From Thermomonas sp. (GTDB lineage Bacteria; Pseudomonadota; Gammaproteobacteria; Xanthomonadales; Xanthomonadaceae), in assembly GCA_016720345.1 (NCBI GenBank), contig JADKKV010000006.1, positions 310,001-374,000 on the forward strand: a DNA stretch of 64,000 nt, read 5' to 3'. The position numbers were made by a program, and so were the translations under genes. The notes under the pieces are model-generated. The model searched no databases, was not told the origin of the DNA, and was given only the letters and a program-made list of their open reading frames with translations. This document shows positions 1 through 8,649 of this stretch, piece by piece (positions within the stretch are counted from its first letter, which is position 1; every line of letters begins with the position of its first letter).

Positions 1-251
1 TCTTCCCGCATGCGACCGGCACCCAGTGCGCCCCGACTGTCCTCATGCAGCTCGCGGATCCGGCTGAGCAAGCGCCTGTTGTCGCGCTCACGGGCACCGG
101 GCAATCGCTTGCTCCAGTCGTAGTAACCACTGGCCGATACCCGCAGGCAGCGGCACATCAGGCGAACCGGGAACTCATCGCGGCAACGATCGATCACCTG
201 ATACCTCAGGATGATCCCTTGGCAAAGAACGTCGCCGCTTCTCGCAAAAAA
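1..251 (-). CDS. IS3-family transposase OrfB, N-terminal part (partial)
   Basis: This frame is open to the window edge and translates to the start of an IS3 OrfB, with a YQVIDRC...FPVRLMCR...SASGYYDW stretch followed by [18 protein letters not shown]. It lies in the -1 frame relative to OrfA and overlaps its 3' end. A run of six T on the coding strand (246-251) in the overlap is a plausible slippage site for the programmed -1 frameshift that joins OrfA and OrfB in this family. The DDE catalytic domain would lie outside the window. No independent start codon is evident, so the stated 5' limit is the slippery run. Confidence 0.7.
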
Positions 252-493
252 TCCCGCTCCTTCTTCACGCGCGCCAGCTCGCGCTTCATGCGGGCCAGTT
301 CCTCGTCACGGGGCGTTCCCGTACCGCCGAAGGCCACCTTGCCCTGACTCTGGGTCTCGCGCTTCCAGCGGGTCAGCAGGTTGTCCCGAATCCCCAGTTC
401 CCGAGCCACCTGGGCACAACTGATGCCCGGCTGGCTGGCCTGCTCAACCGCGCCACGCTTGAACTCCTCACTGAACTTCCTTCGCTTCGACAT
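206..493 (-). CDS. IS3-family transposase OrfA
   Basis: OrfA is a 95-residue DNA-binding protein starting [19 protein letters not shown]. It has the helix-turn-helix typical of IS3/IS911 OrfA ([21 protein letters not shown]) and a C-terminal leucine-zipper-like coiled coil ([19 protein letters not shown]) that mediates dimerisation in the family. The open frame extends upstream, but the ATG at 491-493 gives the conserved family start. It would act alone as a regulator or fused to OrfB by frameshifting as the full transposase. Confidence 0.9.
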   Translation of the reverse strand: MSKRRKFSEEFKRGAVEQASQPGISCAQVARELGIRDNLLTRWKRETQSQGKVAFGGTGTPRDEELARMKRELARVKKERDFLREAATFFAKGSS

Positions 494-612
494 GAACACT
501 CCTGATGGCCTAGATCGGCCTTCTCGTAAGTGTCCGTGAAAACGGGGTGAACCCAAAAAACTCACGCCACTCGGACGGCGTTATGGTCTCACCATCAGGA
601 AGGGGCTTAAGG

Positions 613-975
613 ATGGGATTTCGTTTCCAACGGCGAATCAACCTCGGCGGGGGCTGGGGGCTCAATACCAGCGGTTCGGGCGGCTCAGTGAGCTATCGGA
701 ATCGAAACGGTTCGATTGGCACCAAAGGTTTTAGTCTCCGCACTGGGATCCCGGGGCTCAGCTATCGTCAAGGCTGGGGAAGGAATTCGGGTGCCGCGGT
801 CGCTATAGCTGTATTGTTATTTGCAGCCGCGGCGTTCGCGATCCAACTTCTCATATACATCCTTCCACTCATTTGGCAGTGCCTGGTCTGGATTGTTCTC
901 ACCGTGCACGACTTGGCCGTTTACGGGATCCAACGATTCAAGGCATGGCGCGGTCAATCTGCTGGACGGCCATAA
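613..975 (+). CDS. DUF4236 domain membrane protein
   Basis: The 120-residue product begins MGFRFQRRINLGGGWGLN, the recognisable opening of the small glycine-rich DUF4236 domain (roughly residues 1-55, ending near TGIPGLSYR). Two adjacent hydrophobic segments follow at about 65-105 and a short basic tail. I chose the ATG at 613 because the domain begins there and GGAAGGGG lies just upstream; the open frame itself starts at 547. Function is unknown for this family. It stands alone between the IS3 element and the convergent end of the Ter metabolic operon. Confidence 0.75.
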   Translation: MGFRFQRRINLGGGWGLNTSGSGGSVSYRNRNGSIGTKGFSLRTGIPGLSYRQGWGRNSGAAVAIAVLLFAAAAFAIQLLIYILPLIWQCLVWIVLTVHDLAVYGIQRFKAWRGQSAGRP

Positions 976-1029
976 TCGCGTCGCTTCGAACAAGAAGAGC
1001 TGTGCCTACCGCCTGCAAGTGCTTCGACG

Positions 1030-1900
1030 CTAGAAGTCCTTTCTGGGAGATCGCGCGAGAATTTCGACTGCCCATGAACTGTGAGTAGCGGGCTCGCACA
1101 TGGCTCCATTCACCTTAAATACTCCCGCGCTTTTCTGATCGAGCATTTTTCTGGCCACGAAGACGTCCTCTTCGGACACCCGGTAGGAGCGCTCAATGAT
1201 GTCGATCTGACACGGGTGGATGGCCGTTTTTCCGCATAATCCGTGAGCCAAGTCGCGTCGAAGTTCTTGCGCGAGGGTGTGCTCGTCATCGAAGTACTCG
1301 AAGACCGGTGCAGTCAGTTGAAATCCTTTTGGCTTGAATACGCGCACCAGCGACGAAATCACATCGCCGATGGGTGTGTCATAGATGGTCATGCTGCGCG
1401 GACGGCGCATGCCAATTAGGGACAGCAGGTCGTTGCCCTAATCGGATGGCCGCGATGGGCGTGCGCTGCGTCGAGCGCAGGCTCTGACACAGAGATCGCA
1501 TCGCGTGCTCCTCGAACACATCGACGGTTTCCAGCGTGGGCATTACGACGAACCTGCTCGCCGACAGCGGGCCCAGGTAAGCCTCGGCGTTGGTCGCAGA
1601 AAACTTAGGCAGAACGAAACCGTCGATACCTTCGATGCCCGGCATCGACAACAACATGGCCAGCGATTCCGGATTGCGCGGCCGAATGAAGCGGCTGGCG
1701 CCGGCCGGCCGGTCGATCGCGCGCAGCGCCGTCGCCAAGTTCGCGTAGGCGCCGGCCAAGTCGTGGTCGGCCACCGCATCTTCTAGGCAGAAGATCAGGT
1801 TCCGAGCATCGCCCAGCTTCTGGCCAGCGGCAATGGCGCGTAGGTCCTTATGGGTCGCCGGCACATAAAGCGCGGCGCCGTAATGGGGTTTAGTCGCCAA
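1030..1900 (-). pseudogene. CitE-like HpcH/HpaI aldolase/lyase of the Ter operon, frameshifted
   Basis: Two overlapping frames together make one CitE-like TIM-barrel protein. The N-terminal part (from 1900) carries GAALYVPATHKDL, NLIFCLEDAV and VMPTLETVDVFEEH. The C-terminal part (to 1030) carries MTIYDTPIG, LCGKTAIHPCQID and VFVARKML. They join at the GGG run at 1436-1438 (coding strand), where two bases appear missing: the frame reads IRLGQRPA where RLGGNDLLSLIGMRRP is expected. The start is a TTG overlapping the end of the StiP-like gene. In Ter systems this lyase-like enzyme accompanies the ATP-grasp and PRTases. Either the gene is inactivated or the run was miscalled. Confidence 0.75.
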
Positions 1901-2984
1901 CCTTGGTCTGCCTTATTAGTGAGACAGCGGAATACGGGAGAGTTGGATCGGTCTCGACCGGCACGCCGCGCTCGAGCGCCAAGCGCTTGAGGTGCGCCAC
2001 GTCGGCGTCTCCCGGATCTCTGAGGATCAGCAGGTCCGGCAGCCGGCGCAGCAGCACGCGCGTGGCCTCGCCGATGCCCGGCTTGATGTAGTTCGGATTG
2101 GCGATGCCGTGAGCGGCACTGGCCGTGGTCAAGTACTGCTCCGACACGCGCCGGCATTCGCGGCGCAGGGCCTGCTCCGCATCGCCCGCGTGAGTGCGGG
2201 CCGGCTTCGGCAGGCGCCGTGCCTCCTCGACGATCGTGTCAACGAAAGCCACCGACAGATCGTTCGCGCGGAATTCCTCGAAGAAAAGGCAACCGTGGAA
2301 CTGCCCGGGCCGGATCTGCTCGTTGAGGATGGAGCGGCTGACCAGGCCAGACACGGTGGCATTGAGGATCGCCGATGGGATCAGGTAGTCCTCGTAGGAC
2401 GCGGCGTAGTGGGCGACGCCGCACAGGTCGACCAGCACATACAGGTGCGGCTGCACCTGCGCGTGGCGCGCGGCGTTGTAGTCGGCGATCGCCGACTGCA
2501 ACTCGCGATTGATCACGCCCTTGCCGGTCCAGCCGTCCAGGAACACGATCGCCTCGTCGCCGTGGCGGTGGCGGATGTGGTCCAGCGCCGCCCAGTCGAT
2601 GCCGCGGTCGCGGATGATGGAAATCGAGTAGTGGTGCGCGGTGCGGTCGAAGCACTGCTCCAGCAGACGCTTGACAATGGCACCCACCGGCGTGCCGGCG
2701 CGGACGAGCGACACCAGGACGATAGGCCCCGGGCGCGAGTCCAGGTGCTTGGTCAAGCTTAGGCAGTCGCGTGCCATCCGTGCCGCGTTGCGGCCCAGGG
2801 CATCGGCGAACAGCTGCAGATATTCGTCCGAGGGCAGCTTCTCCGGCGTCAGCATCTCGCTGTAATGCCGGGCGCCCGACTGGATCAACTGCTCCTTCTC
2901 CTCGACCTCGTGCAGCGCGACCTGCTGTAGGGGCGTCAGCAGGAATTCGACGTCGTCCGGACGGTAGCTGCCGTAGAAGCTCAC
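1890..2984 (-). CDS. StiP-like/PRTase_1 protein with C-terminal PELOTA-type domain
   Basis: The 364-residue protein starts at a GTG whose GTGA overlaps the HAD stop, indicating translational coupling; the much longer open frame upstream is a shadow of the HAD gene. Residues about 1-290 match the phosphoribosyltransferase-like family also annotated as StiP, with FYGSYRPDDVEFLLTPL at the start, VLVSLVRAGTPVGAIVKRLL, and a phosphate-loop-like VFLDGWTGKGV. The C-terminal 65 residues (IANPNYIKPGIGEATRVLL to the end) resemble the PELOTA RNA-binding-like domain often fused to it. Comparative work on Ter systems (Anantharaman, Iyer and Aravind 2012) places this enzyme in a predicted nucleotide-like metabolite pathway; the reaction is not established. 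Neighbouring genes encode the HAD, PRTase_2 and CitE partners. Confidence 0.8.
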   Translation of the reverse strand: MSFYGSYRPDDVEFLLTPLQQVALHEVEEKEQLIQSGARHYSEMLTPEKLPSDEYLQLFADALGRNAARMARDCLSLTKHLDSRPGPIVLVSLVRAGTPVGAIVKRLLEQCFDRTAHHYSISIIRDRGIDWAALDHIRHRHGDEAIVFLDGWTGKGVINRELQSAIADYNAARHAQVQPHLYVLVDLCGVAHYAASYEDYLIPSAILNATVSGLVSRSILNEQIRPGQFHGCLFFEEFRANDLSVAFVDTIVEEARRLPKPARTHAGDAEQALRRECRRVSEQYLTTASAAHGIANPNYIKPGIGEATRVLLRRLPDLLILRDPGDADVAHLKRLALERGVPVETDPTLPYSAVSLIRQTKVGD

Positions 2985-3746
2985 GCGTTGCGCTCCGCCA
3001 CCAGCGTCGCGATCTGGCTGCGCTTGGGCGCGATCATGTAGTCGCACTCCATGATGAAGGGGATATCGGACAGGCTGTCGCCCATTCCCCACGACACCAG
3101 GGTGGGATCGTCCTGGCGCAGCATCTCGAGCAGAAAATTCACCGCGTGCCGCTTCTGCAGCGTGCGCGGCAGGACCGCCAGGTTGTTGCCGTTGCGGTGG
3201 ATCCAGGCCTGATGCGGTCGGCGCTCGACCCACGGGACGATCAGCTCGCGCTCCATCAGGTCCAGATGCTGTTCCTGGCTGTCGCGGTACTTGCTCAGCC
3301 AATAGAACGGCAGGTCGAAGTCGCCGATGATACGGCTGGTGACGTTCAGCCCGTTGCCGCCGAGGAAGGCCAAGGCTTCGCCATGCAGTTCCTCCAGCCA
3401 CGGACGCGCGGCGAGCGCGTGCTCGGCGCTGCGCTCGTACCAGGCCTGCAGCGGCTGTCCAGACGCGTCCAGAATGATCCCGCCATGGTCGATGATCGCG
3501 AATGGTGCGGGCGGCAACTGCACGCGGGCCTAGGCGTCACGGTCGCGCGCCGTCACCGGGATCAGCGTCATCGCGCCCAGCATCGCATCGAAGGCCTTGC
3601 GCTGGCCCGCGGTCATGAACGCGTTGGGCGCGCCATCGGGACCGTGCGCGGCGATGGTGATGCCCGGGCGTGTCGGGCGTCTTGCGACGACTTTGGAACA
3701 GCGTGTCGTCGAGGTCACAGAACAGATAGTTCAAGCAGGCCTCCAC
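2981..3746 (-). pseudogene. HAD-superfamily hydrolase of the Ter operon, interrupted twice
   Basis: The N-terminus (GTG at 3746) reads CLNYLFCDLDDTLFQSRRK with the HAD motif I DLDDT. The frame then shifts between about 3681 and 3661, and the homologous continuation (GITIAAHGPDGAPNAFMT) is in another frame. That second frame hits an in-frame TAG at 3530-3532, after which the protein resumes in the same frame (RVQLPPAPFAIIDHGG) and runs through motif IV (GMGDSLSDIPF) to 2981. So a one- or two-base indel and a nonsense codon separate the pieces. The gene overlaps the PRTase gene upstream by 32 bases and the StiP-like gene downstream by four. Reinitiation at the GTG at 3523 could make a form lacking the nucleophile. 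Confidence 0.75.
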
Positions 3747-4914
3747 GATAGATGAATTGCACGATCCGGGCGGACAGGGCCTCGGCGATGCCGTGGGTGG
3801 CCGCGTTGGCAGCGCCCTCGCAGCACACCAGCGTCAGGTCCTGGCCGGCGGGATCGTGGTTGTAGAGGAAGTTCGGTACACCCTCGCCGTAGTGGTCCGG
3901 CACGCCGACCGCGCTCTGGATTGCGCCGAACCCCGGCAGGATCGGCGAGCGCGTGGTGGACTGCACCCGGACCTCGTGGCCACGTTCTTCGAGCCAGGTG
4001 CCCAGCACGTACGCGGCATGCATGAACTCGCCGGTGCCCACCACCTTGATACTGCGGGCTGGCAATTGTCCAAGCTGCGCAAGGCTGGGGCCCTCGGCTT
4101 CCTCGATGCGCAGCGCCGCCGATACGGGGCGGCGGCCGAATTCCGCGGCCAGCCCCACGTCGACATGGCGGCCCGGCTGCGCGCGCAGCTGCGGATTCGC
4201 GCAGCCGGCGGCGGTCGGCGCGAACGCGTGCGCGCCGCTCAGCAGCGCACCCACCGACACCTGTGCGTCGGTGCTGGTGGCGATGTTCCCGAGCCCGTCT
4301 CCGCCGGAGAAGTCGCACAGCGTGAGGACGTGCACGCGCTCGACGCGCGGGTAACGGGCGCGGTACTCGCGCAGCAGGTGGGCGAAGGTGCGTCCCGTGC
4401 TGAGTTCGTCGTCGACCAGCACCAGTACGTTCGCGGCCTGCTGCTGCTCCCGGGCCCCCGGATCGAGCGAGGCGTGCAGGCACAGGTAGGGTGCATGGCT
4501 GTGGCTCTCCTCGAACGTCAGTGCGTCGGGGTCCATCCAGTAGCGGGTGGTATGGACATACAGCGCAGACGCATCGTGCAGGCGCTGGAATGCCTCGAAG
4601 GCGCCGTAGCCCAGCCCGGTCGCGGTTTCGGCCATGCCGACGAACACGAACGAGTCGCCCGGCCTGACCTCGATCGTGCGCGCCAGGGCATCGTGCGCGG
4701 CGCGCATCCGTCCCGGCGCGACTGGCACGTGCTTGCCCAGCACGTGACTGACGAACAGGAAACCGCGCTTGGCGTTGTCGCGGGCGGCAAAACCGATGTA
4801 GCTGTCGACGTCCTGGCTCGCCGACTGCGGGCCGAGGGTGAGCGTCAGCTGGCCGGTCGGCAGCTGCGCCTGGCGCACGATCGCCGGCGGTGGGCAGCAA
4901 GCGGCCACGCTCAT
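3715..4914 (-). CDS. PRTase_2-TRSP phosphoribosyltransferase-domain protein of the Ter operon
   Basis: The 399-residue protein has an N-terminal phosphoribosyltransferase fold (about 20-220) with SFVFVGMAETATGLGYG and a clear PRPP loop, VLVLVDDELSTGRT, near residue 160. It is followed by a C-terminal TRSP-type domain (about 260-395) containing RSIKVVGTGEFMHAAYVLG and GVPNFLYNHDP. The ATG overlaps the ATP-grasp stop as ATGA, so the two are probably translationally coupled. In Ter gene clusters this protein pairs with the StiP-like PRTase; the substrate is unknown. The frame is intact, unlike its HAD and CitE-like neighbours. Confidence 0.85.
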   Translation of the reverse strand: MSVAACCPPPAIVRQAQLPTGQLTLTLGPQSASQDVDSYIGFAARDNAKRGFLFVSHVLGKHVPVAPGRMRAAHDALARTIEVRPGDSFVFVGMAETATGLGYGAFEAFQRLHDASALYVHTTRYWMDPDALTFEESHSHAPYLCLHASLDPGAREQQQAANVLVLVDDELSTGRTFAHLLREYRARYPRVERVHVLTLCDFSGGDGLGNIATSTDAQVSVGALLSGAHAFAPTAAGCANPQLRAQPGRHVDVGLAAEFGRRPVSAALRIEEAEGPSLAQLGQLPARSIKVVGTGEFMHAAYVLGTWLEERGHEVRVQSTTRSPILPGFGAIQSAVGVPDHYGEGVPNFLYNHDPAGQDLTLVCCEGAANAATHGIAEALSARIVQFIYRGGLLELSVL

Positions 4915-5942
4915 GACAGGACTGCCGCGCGCTGGTACTCGCCGACCCGCAGGCCATAGACGATGGCGGGAATGTCGCTATCCTCCAGCTCGCCCAGCGC
5001 CGCCTTGACGGCGAGGTAGGGCAGATTGGGGCCGGCCAGGCACGCCATCGCGGTGCCGCCGGACATTCGTGCGTTCACTTCCAGCAGACGCAGTTCGCCG
5101 GCGGCGTCTTCCTTGAACTGCACGTTGAAGATGGCGTTGAGACGGTAGCGCGATGCCAGCGCGCGGCAGGCATCGAGGATGGCGGGCGAGTTGACGATCA
5201 CCTGGCCAGCGCCGGTACCCTTCTCCTTGCGGCGAGGAATAGCCACCTTGAGCTGGCCGTCGCTGGCCAGGCAGTCCACGCTGTACTCGTGGCCCGGCAG
5301 GTACTCCATCACCAGCAGCGGCGCGAAGCTGCCGGCCGCCTGTAGTTCACGCTCGAGGTCGGCCGCGGCGATGTGGTAGTCGATGCCCTTAAGAATGTGG
5401 TCGAGCGCGCGGCGACCCTCGTCGACCACGCGGAAACCGATCCCGTAGACGCCGACCGAGGGCTTGACAGCGATCATCGGGTGGCGCGCACGCAGGCTCG
5501 CGCTCGCCGCCGAATACTGCTCGTGCGACTGCACGCAGATCGACTCCGGGCCGGGCACAGCGTCCTGGGCGTGGTCGCGGTAGAAGCCCGCCTTGTCCTC
5601 CAGGGCGTCCAGCACGTCCGCATTGCCGGCCAGGATCAGGCGCACACCGCGCGCTTCGAATTCCCCGCGCCGTGCCGCGATCGCGCTGGCGTGGTGGCCG
5701 GGGTAGAAGACCCCGACCCCACGCCGTTCGCACAGATCCAGGCAGAACTCGACGTACGCTTCGGCCTCCAGTCGCGCCGGCTCGAGTTCGCTCTCGTCGG
5801 CGGCCAGGAAACCGGTGAAATGGGGATTGGGGTGCGTGCACAGAGAGCTGAAACGACCTTGGGCATCGCCTGCGCGAATCAGCTCTAGCGCGCCGCGCAC
5901 GTGGTTGAAGGTGCGATTGAACCAGATAACGGTGCGAGCCAT
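4911..5942 (-). CDS. ATP-grasp carboxylate-amine ligase-like protein of the Ter operon
   Basis: The 343-residue protein begins MARTVIWFNRTFNHVRGALE; I chose this ATG because the domain starts there, whereas the open frame extends 22 codons upstream. It shows an ATP-grasp layout: a central domain with MIAVKPSVGVYGIGFRVV (about 165-185), LLVMEYLPGHEYSVDCLA (about 230-248), and the metal-binding end FNVQFKEDAAGELRLLEVNARMSGG split over about 290-315. The family ligates a carboxylate to an amine or similar nucleophile with ATP. In Ter clusters it is the first enzyme of the metabolite-forming set and is followed here by the PRTase gene with an ATGA overlap. Confidence 0.85.
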   Translation of the reverse strand: MARTVIWFNRTFNHVRGALELIRAGDAQGRFSSLCTHPNPHFTGFLAADESELEPARLEAEAYVEFCLDLCERRGVGVFYPGHHASAIAARRGEFEARGVRLILAGNADVLDALEDKAGFYRDHAQDAVPGPESICVQSHEQYSAASASLRARHPMIAVKPSVGVYGIGFRVVDEGRRALDHILKGIDYHIAAADLERELQAAGSFAPLLVMEYLPGHEYSVDCLASDGQLKVAIPRRKEKGTGAGQVIVNSPAILDACRALASRYRLNAIFNVQFKEDAAGELRLLEVNARMSGGTAMACLAGPNLPYLAVKAALGELEDSDIPAIVYGLRVGEYQRAAVLS

Positions 5943-6025
5943 AGATGATTTTTTCGGAAAACAGTTCTGCCAGCACCGAGAAGCGGTGCTGGTAGATGGA
6001 GGCGCCATGCTGTAGTCAGCAGGGC

Positions 6026-6615
6026 TTACAGGTGCGCCACGACGCGCGGAAGCAGGTCGTGGAAGGTACGACCGCTAGCGTTCTCGCCGATCGCATGCAT
6101 CTTCCATTCGCCGTTGTGGCGATAGACCTTCGCCATGATGACGGCCGTGTGCGAGCCTTTGACGTCGCTCAGATTGAGCTTAGCCACTTCTTGCCGGTTG
6201 CCCGAATCCACAAGGCGACAGAAGGAGTTGGCGACTGTATCGAACGTCTGACCGGTGAAGCTGTTCACAGTGAAGACCAACGTCTTGACGTGGCCCGGGA
6301 CGCGACTCAGATCGACATGGATAACCTCGTCGTCGCCATCGCCGTCGCCGGTGCGGTTGTCTCCCGAGTGTTGGATCGAACCATCCTGGCTGCGCAGCTG
6401 ACGGAACCAGACGGTGTCCACTGCCTGTTTGTTCTCATCGAACATGATGCACGAAGCATCCAAATCGATGCTGTCGTTACCGCCGCCAAACATGCGGCCC
6501 ATCAAGCCACCAGCCTTGATGGTGTCCCAACCAAGCCCATGAACACTTGAGTGAGCGCGCCTCCGCCCCGCTTTTCCAGCGAAATCTTCTGACCCTTGAC
6601 CAGATTAACCGCCAT
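6026..6615 (-). pseudogene. terD: TerD-family protein, frameshifted by one base
   Basis: Reading from the ATG at 6615 gives a normal TerD start (MAVNLVKGQKISLEKRGGGA, then LTQVFMGL) that runs out of frame at about 6531. The other frame supplies the rest from GGLMGRMFGGG to PRVVAHL at 6026, including the calcium-binding-type acidic motifs SIDLDASC and NRTGDGDGDDE. The coding strand reads ATGGGCTTGGTTGGGACACC where the sister genes predict GGCTTGGGTTGG, so a single G is missing. TerD proteins are predicted divalent-metal-binding stress proteins. The start overlaps the end of the AIM24-like gene by 11 bases. Confidence 0.85.
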
Positions 6616-7390
6616 GACTCACATGCTCCTTCTGGTGGGCGTTTTGCCCGTGTGTGGATGAAATTGGTGGACTCCAGGACAGGCGATCGTTACCGGTGCC
6701 ACGCACCCGCTTGCCGAGCCAAGTCACGTAGCTGTCCCGATTGCGCGAGCACAGAACGACCTTGCCCGCGCCGCTGAACTTCAGGACCAAGCCTTCGCCG
6801 GTTGTCACCGAAGACACCAAGCTGCGGACGATCCCCGAGCGTAGGCTCGTGGCGGAGATGTTGTAGGTGAGTGTGCTGTCCCATGCGACGACATGGGCGT
6901 TGTCGATGATGACGTCCTTGCCGGGCTCGACGTCGATAGTGAAGATTGAACCGAAACCAGACACGGCCAGCTTGCCCTGACCCGAGGCTTCCATGACTAG
7001 GAAGCCACCTGTCTGGGCCAATAGGGCATTGCCCAAGCCTTGCATTTTGACCTTGAGCTCGACCGAGGTCTCCGCAGCGACGAAGGCTCCGTCAGTGATC
7101 GTGTAACGACGCTGGCCTACGTCCAACAGTTCAATGGAGCCGGGGAGTACTGGCGAGAATAGACAGTCCCCGGATCCGCGCGACGCGACGACTTCCTGCT
7201 GGAAGAAGGACTCGCCGTTAGCCAGTCGACGAGCCAGGCTGTTGAGCAGCCCCCCCGTCATCCGGCCCTGCATTTCCAAATTCGTCTCCATCATGACCAT
7301 CGCGTCTGACTCGGCGTAGACGCGCTCGCCCTGGTTCAGCGAAACATGGAGAAATGGGTCGATATCGCCGAGGACCGTAAACTTCGCCAC
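6605..7390 (-). CDS. AIM24/TIGR00266-family protein
   Basis: The 261-residue protein begins VAKFTVLGDIDPFLHVSL at a GTG preceded by AAGGAAG, which fixes this start over the longer frame from 7435. It has the repeated beta-rich layout of the AIM24/TIGR00266 family: VYAESDAMVMMETNLEMQGR early, then SIELLDVGQRRYTITDGAF, FLVMEASGQGKLAVSGFGS and FSGAGKVVLCSRN. These proteins are typically encoded beside TerD genes; biochemical function is not established. The last about 30 residues after GKRVRGTGN look unconserved and include the overlap with the next TerD gene. Confidence 0.8.
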   Translation of the reverse strand: MAKFTVLGDIDPFLHVSLNQGERVYAESDAMVMMETNLEMQGRMTGGLLNSLARRLANGESFFQQEVVASRGSGDCLFSPVLPGSIELLDVGQRRYTITDGAFVAAETSVELKVKMQGLGNALLAQTGGFLVMEASGQGKLAVSGFGSIFTIDVEPGKDVIIDNAHVVAWDSTLTYNISATSLRSGIVRSLVSSVTTGEGLVLKFSGAGKVVLCSRNRDSYVTWLGKRVRGTGNDRLSWSPPISSTHGQNAHQKEHVSHGG

Positions 7391-7447
7391 TGCATCTTCC
7401 TTGGAGACGGTGCGGCGCTGCTCCCCGCAGGCCACACCGCAGGGCTG

Positions 7448-8023
7448 TCAGGCGGTGACGCCGTAGTTCCGCGCGAGCGGCCCCAGGCCACCTTGGAAAC
7501 CCTGCCCGATGGCTTTGAACTTCCACTCGCCATTGTGGCGATACAGCTCGCCGAAGGTCATCGCTGTCTCGACCGAAGCGTCTTCCGACAGATCATAACG
7601 GGCGATTTCCTGACCGTTGGCCTCGTCAAGAATCCGGATGTACGCGTTCGACACCATGCCGAAGTTCTGACGACGCGCGTCGGCGTCATGAATGGTTACC
7701 GCAAAGGCCACCTTCTGGATGTCGGCCGGCAGCTTCGATGGGTCGATTTTGATGACCTCGTCATCCCCGTCGCCTTCACCGGTGGTGTTGTCGCCTTGAT
7801 GAATAACGCCACCGCAAGCCGAGGCCTTCTGGTTGTAGAAGATGAAACCCGCATCGGACGACACCCTGCCGCTTTCCTGCAGCAGGAAAGCGCTTGCGTC
7901 TAGGTCGAAGGCCGAGCCATCGGTCGCACGGGTGTTCCAGCCCAGGCCGATGACCATCTTCGCCATGGACGGCGCTTCCTTCGAGAGATTTACGTTGCCG
8001 CCCTTCTGTAGCGAAATCGCCAT
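7448..8023 (-). CDS. terD: TerD-family stress protein
   Basis: This is an intact 191-residue TerD-family protein starting [18 protein letters not shown]; the longer frame upstream is not supported. It carries the two acidic signatures of the family, [12 protein letters not shown] and [16 protein letters not shown], plus [14 protein letters not shown] and [15 protein letters not shown] near the C-terminus. TerD domains bind calcium in structurally studied homologues and are associated with tellurite resistance and phage or colicin tolerance. It lies between the upstream TerD gene and the AIM24-like gene in the same direction, in an evident operon. Confidence 0.93.
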   Translation of the reverse strand: MAISLQKGGNVNLSKEAPSMAKMVIGLGWNTRATDGSAFDLDASAFLLQESGRVSSDAGFIFYNQKASACGGVIHQGDNTTGEGDGDDEVIKIDPSKLPADIQKVAFAVTIHDADARRQNFGMVSNAYIRILDEANGQEIARYDLSEDASVETAMTFGELYRHNGEWKFKAIGQGFQGGLGPLARNYGVTA

Positions 8024-8055
8024 TGTTTGAAACTCCGTTTCGTTATGTTGTTGGT

Positions 8056-8634
8056 TCAGTTCACATTGACGCCGTGGTGCGAACACAGAGCGAAGAGGCC
8101 ACCCGCATAGCCTTGGCCAACGGCCTTGAACTTCCATTCGCCGTTGTGGCGATAGACCTCACCGAACACCATGGCCGTTTCGGTCGAGTAGTCCTCGGAA
8201 AGATCAAAACGCGCGATCTCCGCGTCGTTCTCCTGGTTGACGATGCGCATGAAGGCGCCGCTCACCTGGCCGAAGTTCTGCCGGCGTGCATCGGCGTCAT
8301 GGATGGTCACGGCGACTACCAGGCGAGCGATGTTTTCCGGAACCGCACCGAGGTCCACCTTGAGCGCTTCGTCGTCGCCGTCGCCCGCGCCGGTGCGGTT
8401 GTCGCCGGTGTGCTCGACCGAACGACAAGGCGATAGCAACTGGTTGTAGAAGATGAAGTAGCTGTCTGAGGGCACTTTGCCATCGGTGCCCACCATGAAG
8501 AGACTGGCATCTAAGTCAAAGTCGTCACCAGTGCTCGAACGCGCGTCCCAGCCCAGACCGATCAGGATCTTCGTCAGAGTGGGATCGGTACGGGACAGGC
8601 TGACATTGCCACCTTTGGCGAGGCTAATACCCAT
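8056..8634 (-). CDS. terD: TerD-family stress protein
   Basis: This is an intact 192-residue TerD-family protein starting [19 protein letters not shown] chose the ATG at 8634, preceded by GAGGGGAG, over the GTG two codons upstream. Key motifs are [42 protein letters not shown] and [17 protein letters not shown]. It is a close paralogue of the next gene, so the operon has at least one recent TerD duplication. It follows the TerC-like gene by 15 bases. Confidence 0.93.
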   Translation of the reverse strand: MGISLAKGGNVSLSRTDPTLTKILIGLGWDARSSTGDDFDLDASLFMVGTDGKVPSDSYFIFYNQLLSPCRSVEHTGDNRTGAGDGDDEALKVDLGAVPENIARLVVAVTIHDADARRQNFGQVSGAFMRIVNQENDAEIARFDLSEDYSTETAMVFGEVYRHNGEWKFKAVGQGYAGGLFALCSHHGVNVN

Positions 8635-8649
8635 GGGCACTCCCCTCGC

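Larger units (their letters stand above)
1..555 (-). mobile_element. IS3-family insertion sequence, cut by the window edge
   Basis: The segment carries the orfA/orfB pair of an IS3-type element transcribed leftwards; the rest lies beyond base 1. The probable outer end is near 555: read on the minus strand it begins TGGGTTCACCCCGTTTTCAC, with the TG start usual for IS3-family ends. The other terminal repeat is not visible, so the boundary is an inference. The element abuts the accessory Ter island. Confidence 0.75.
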
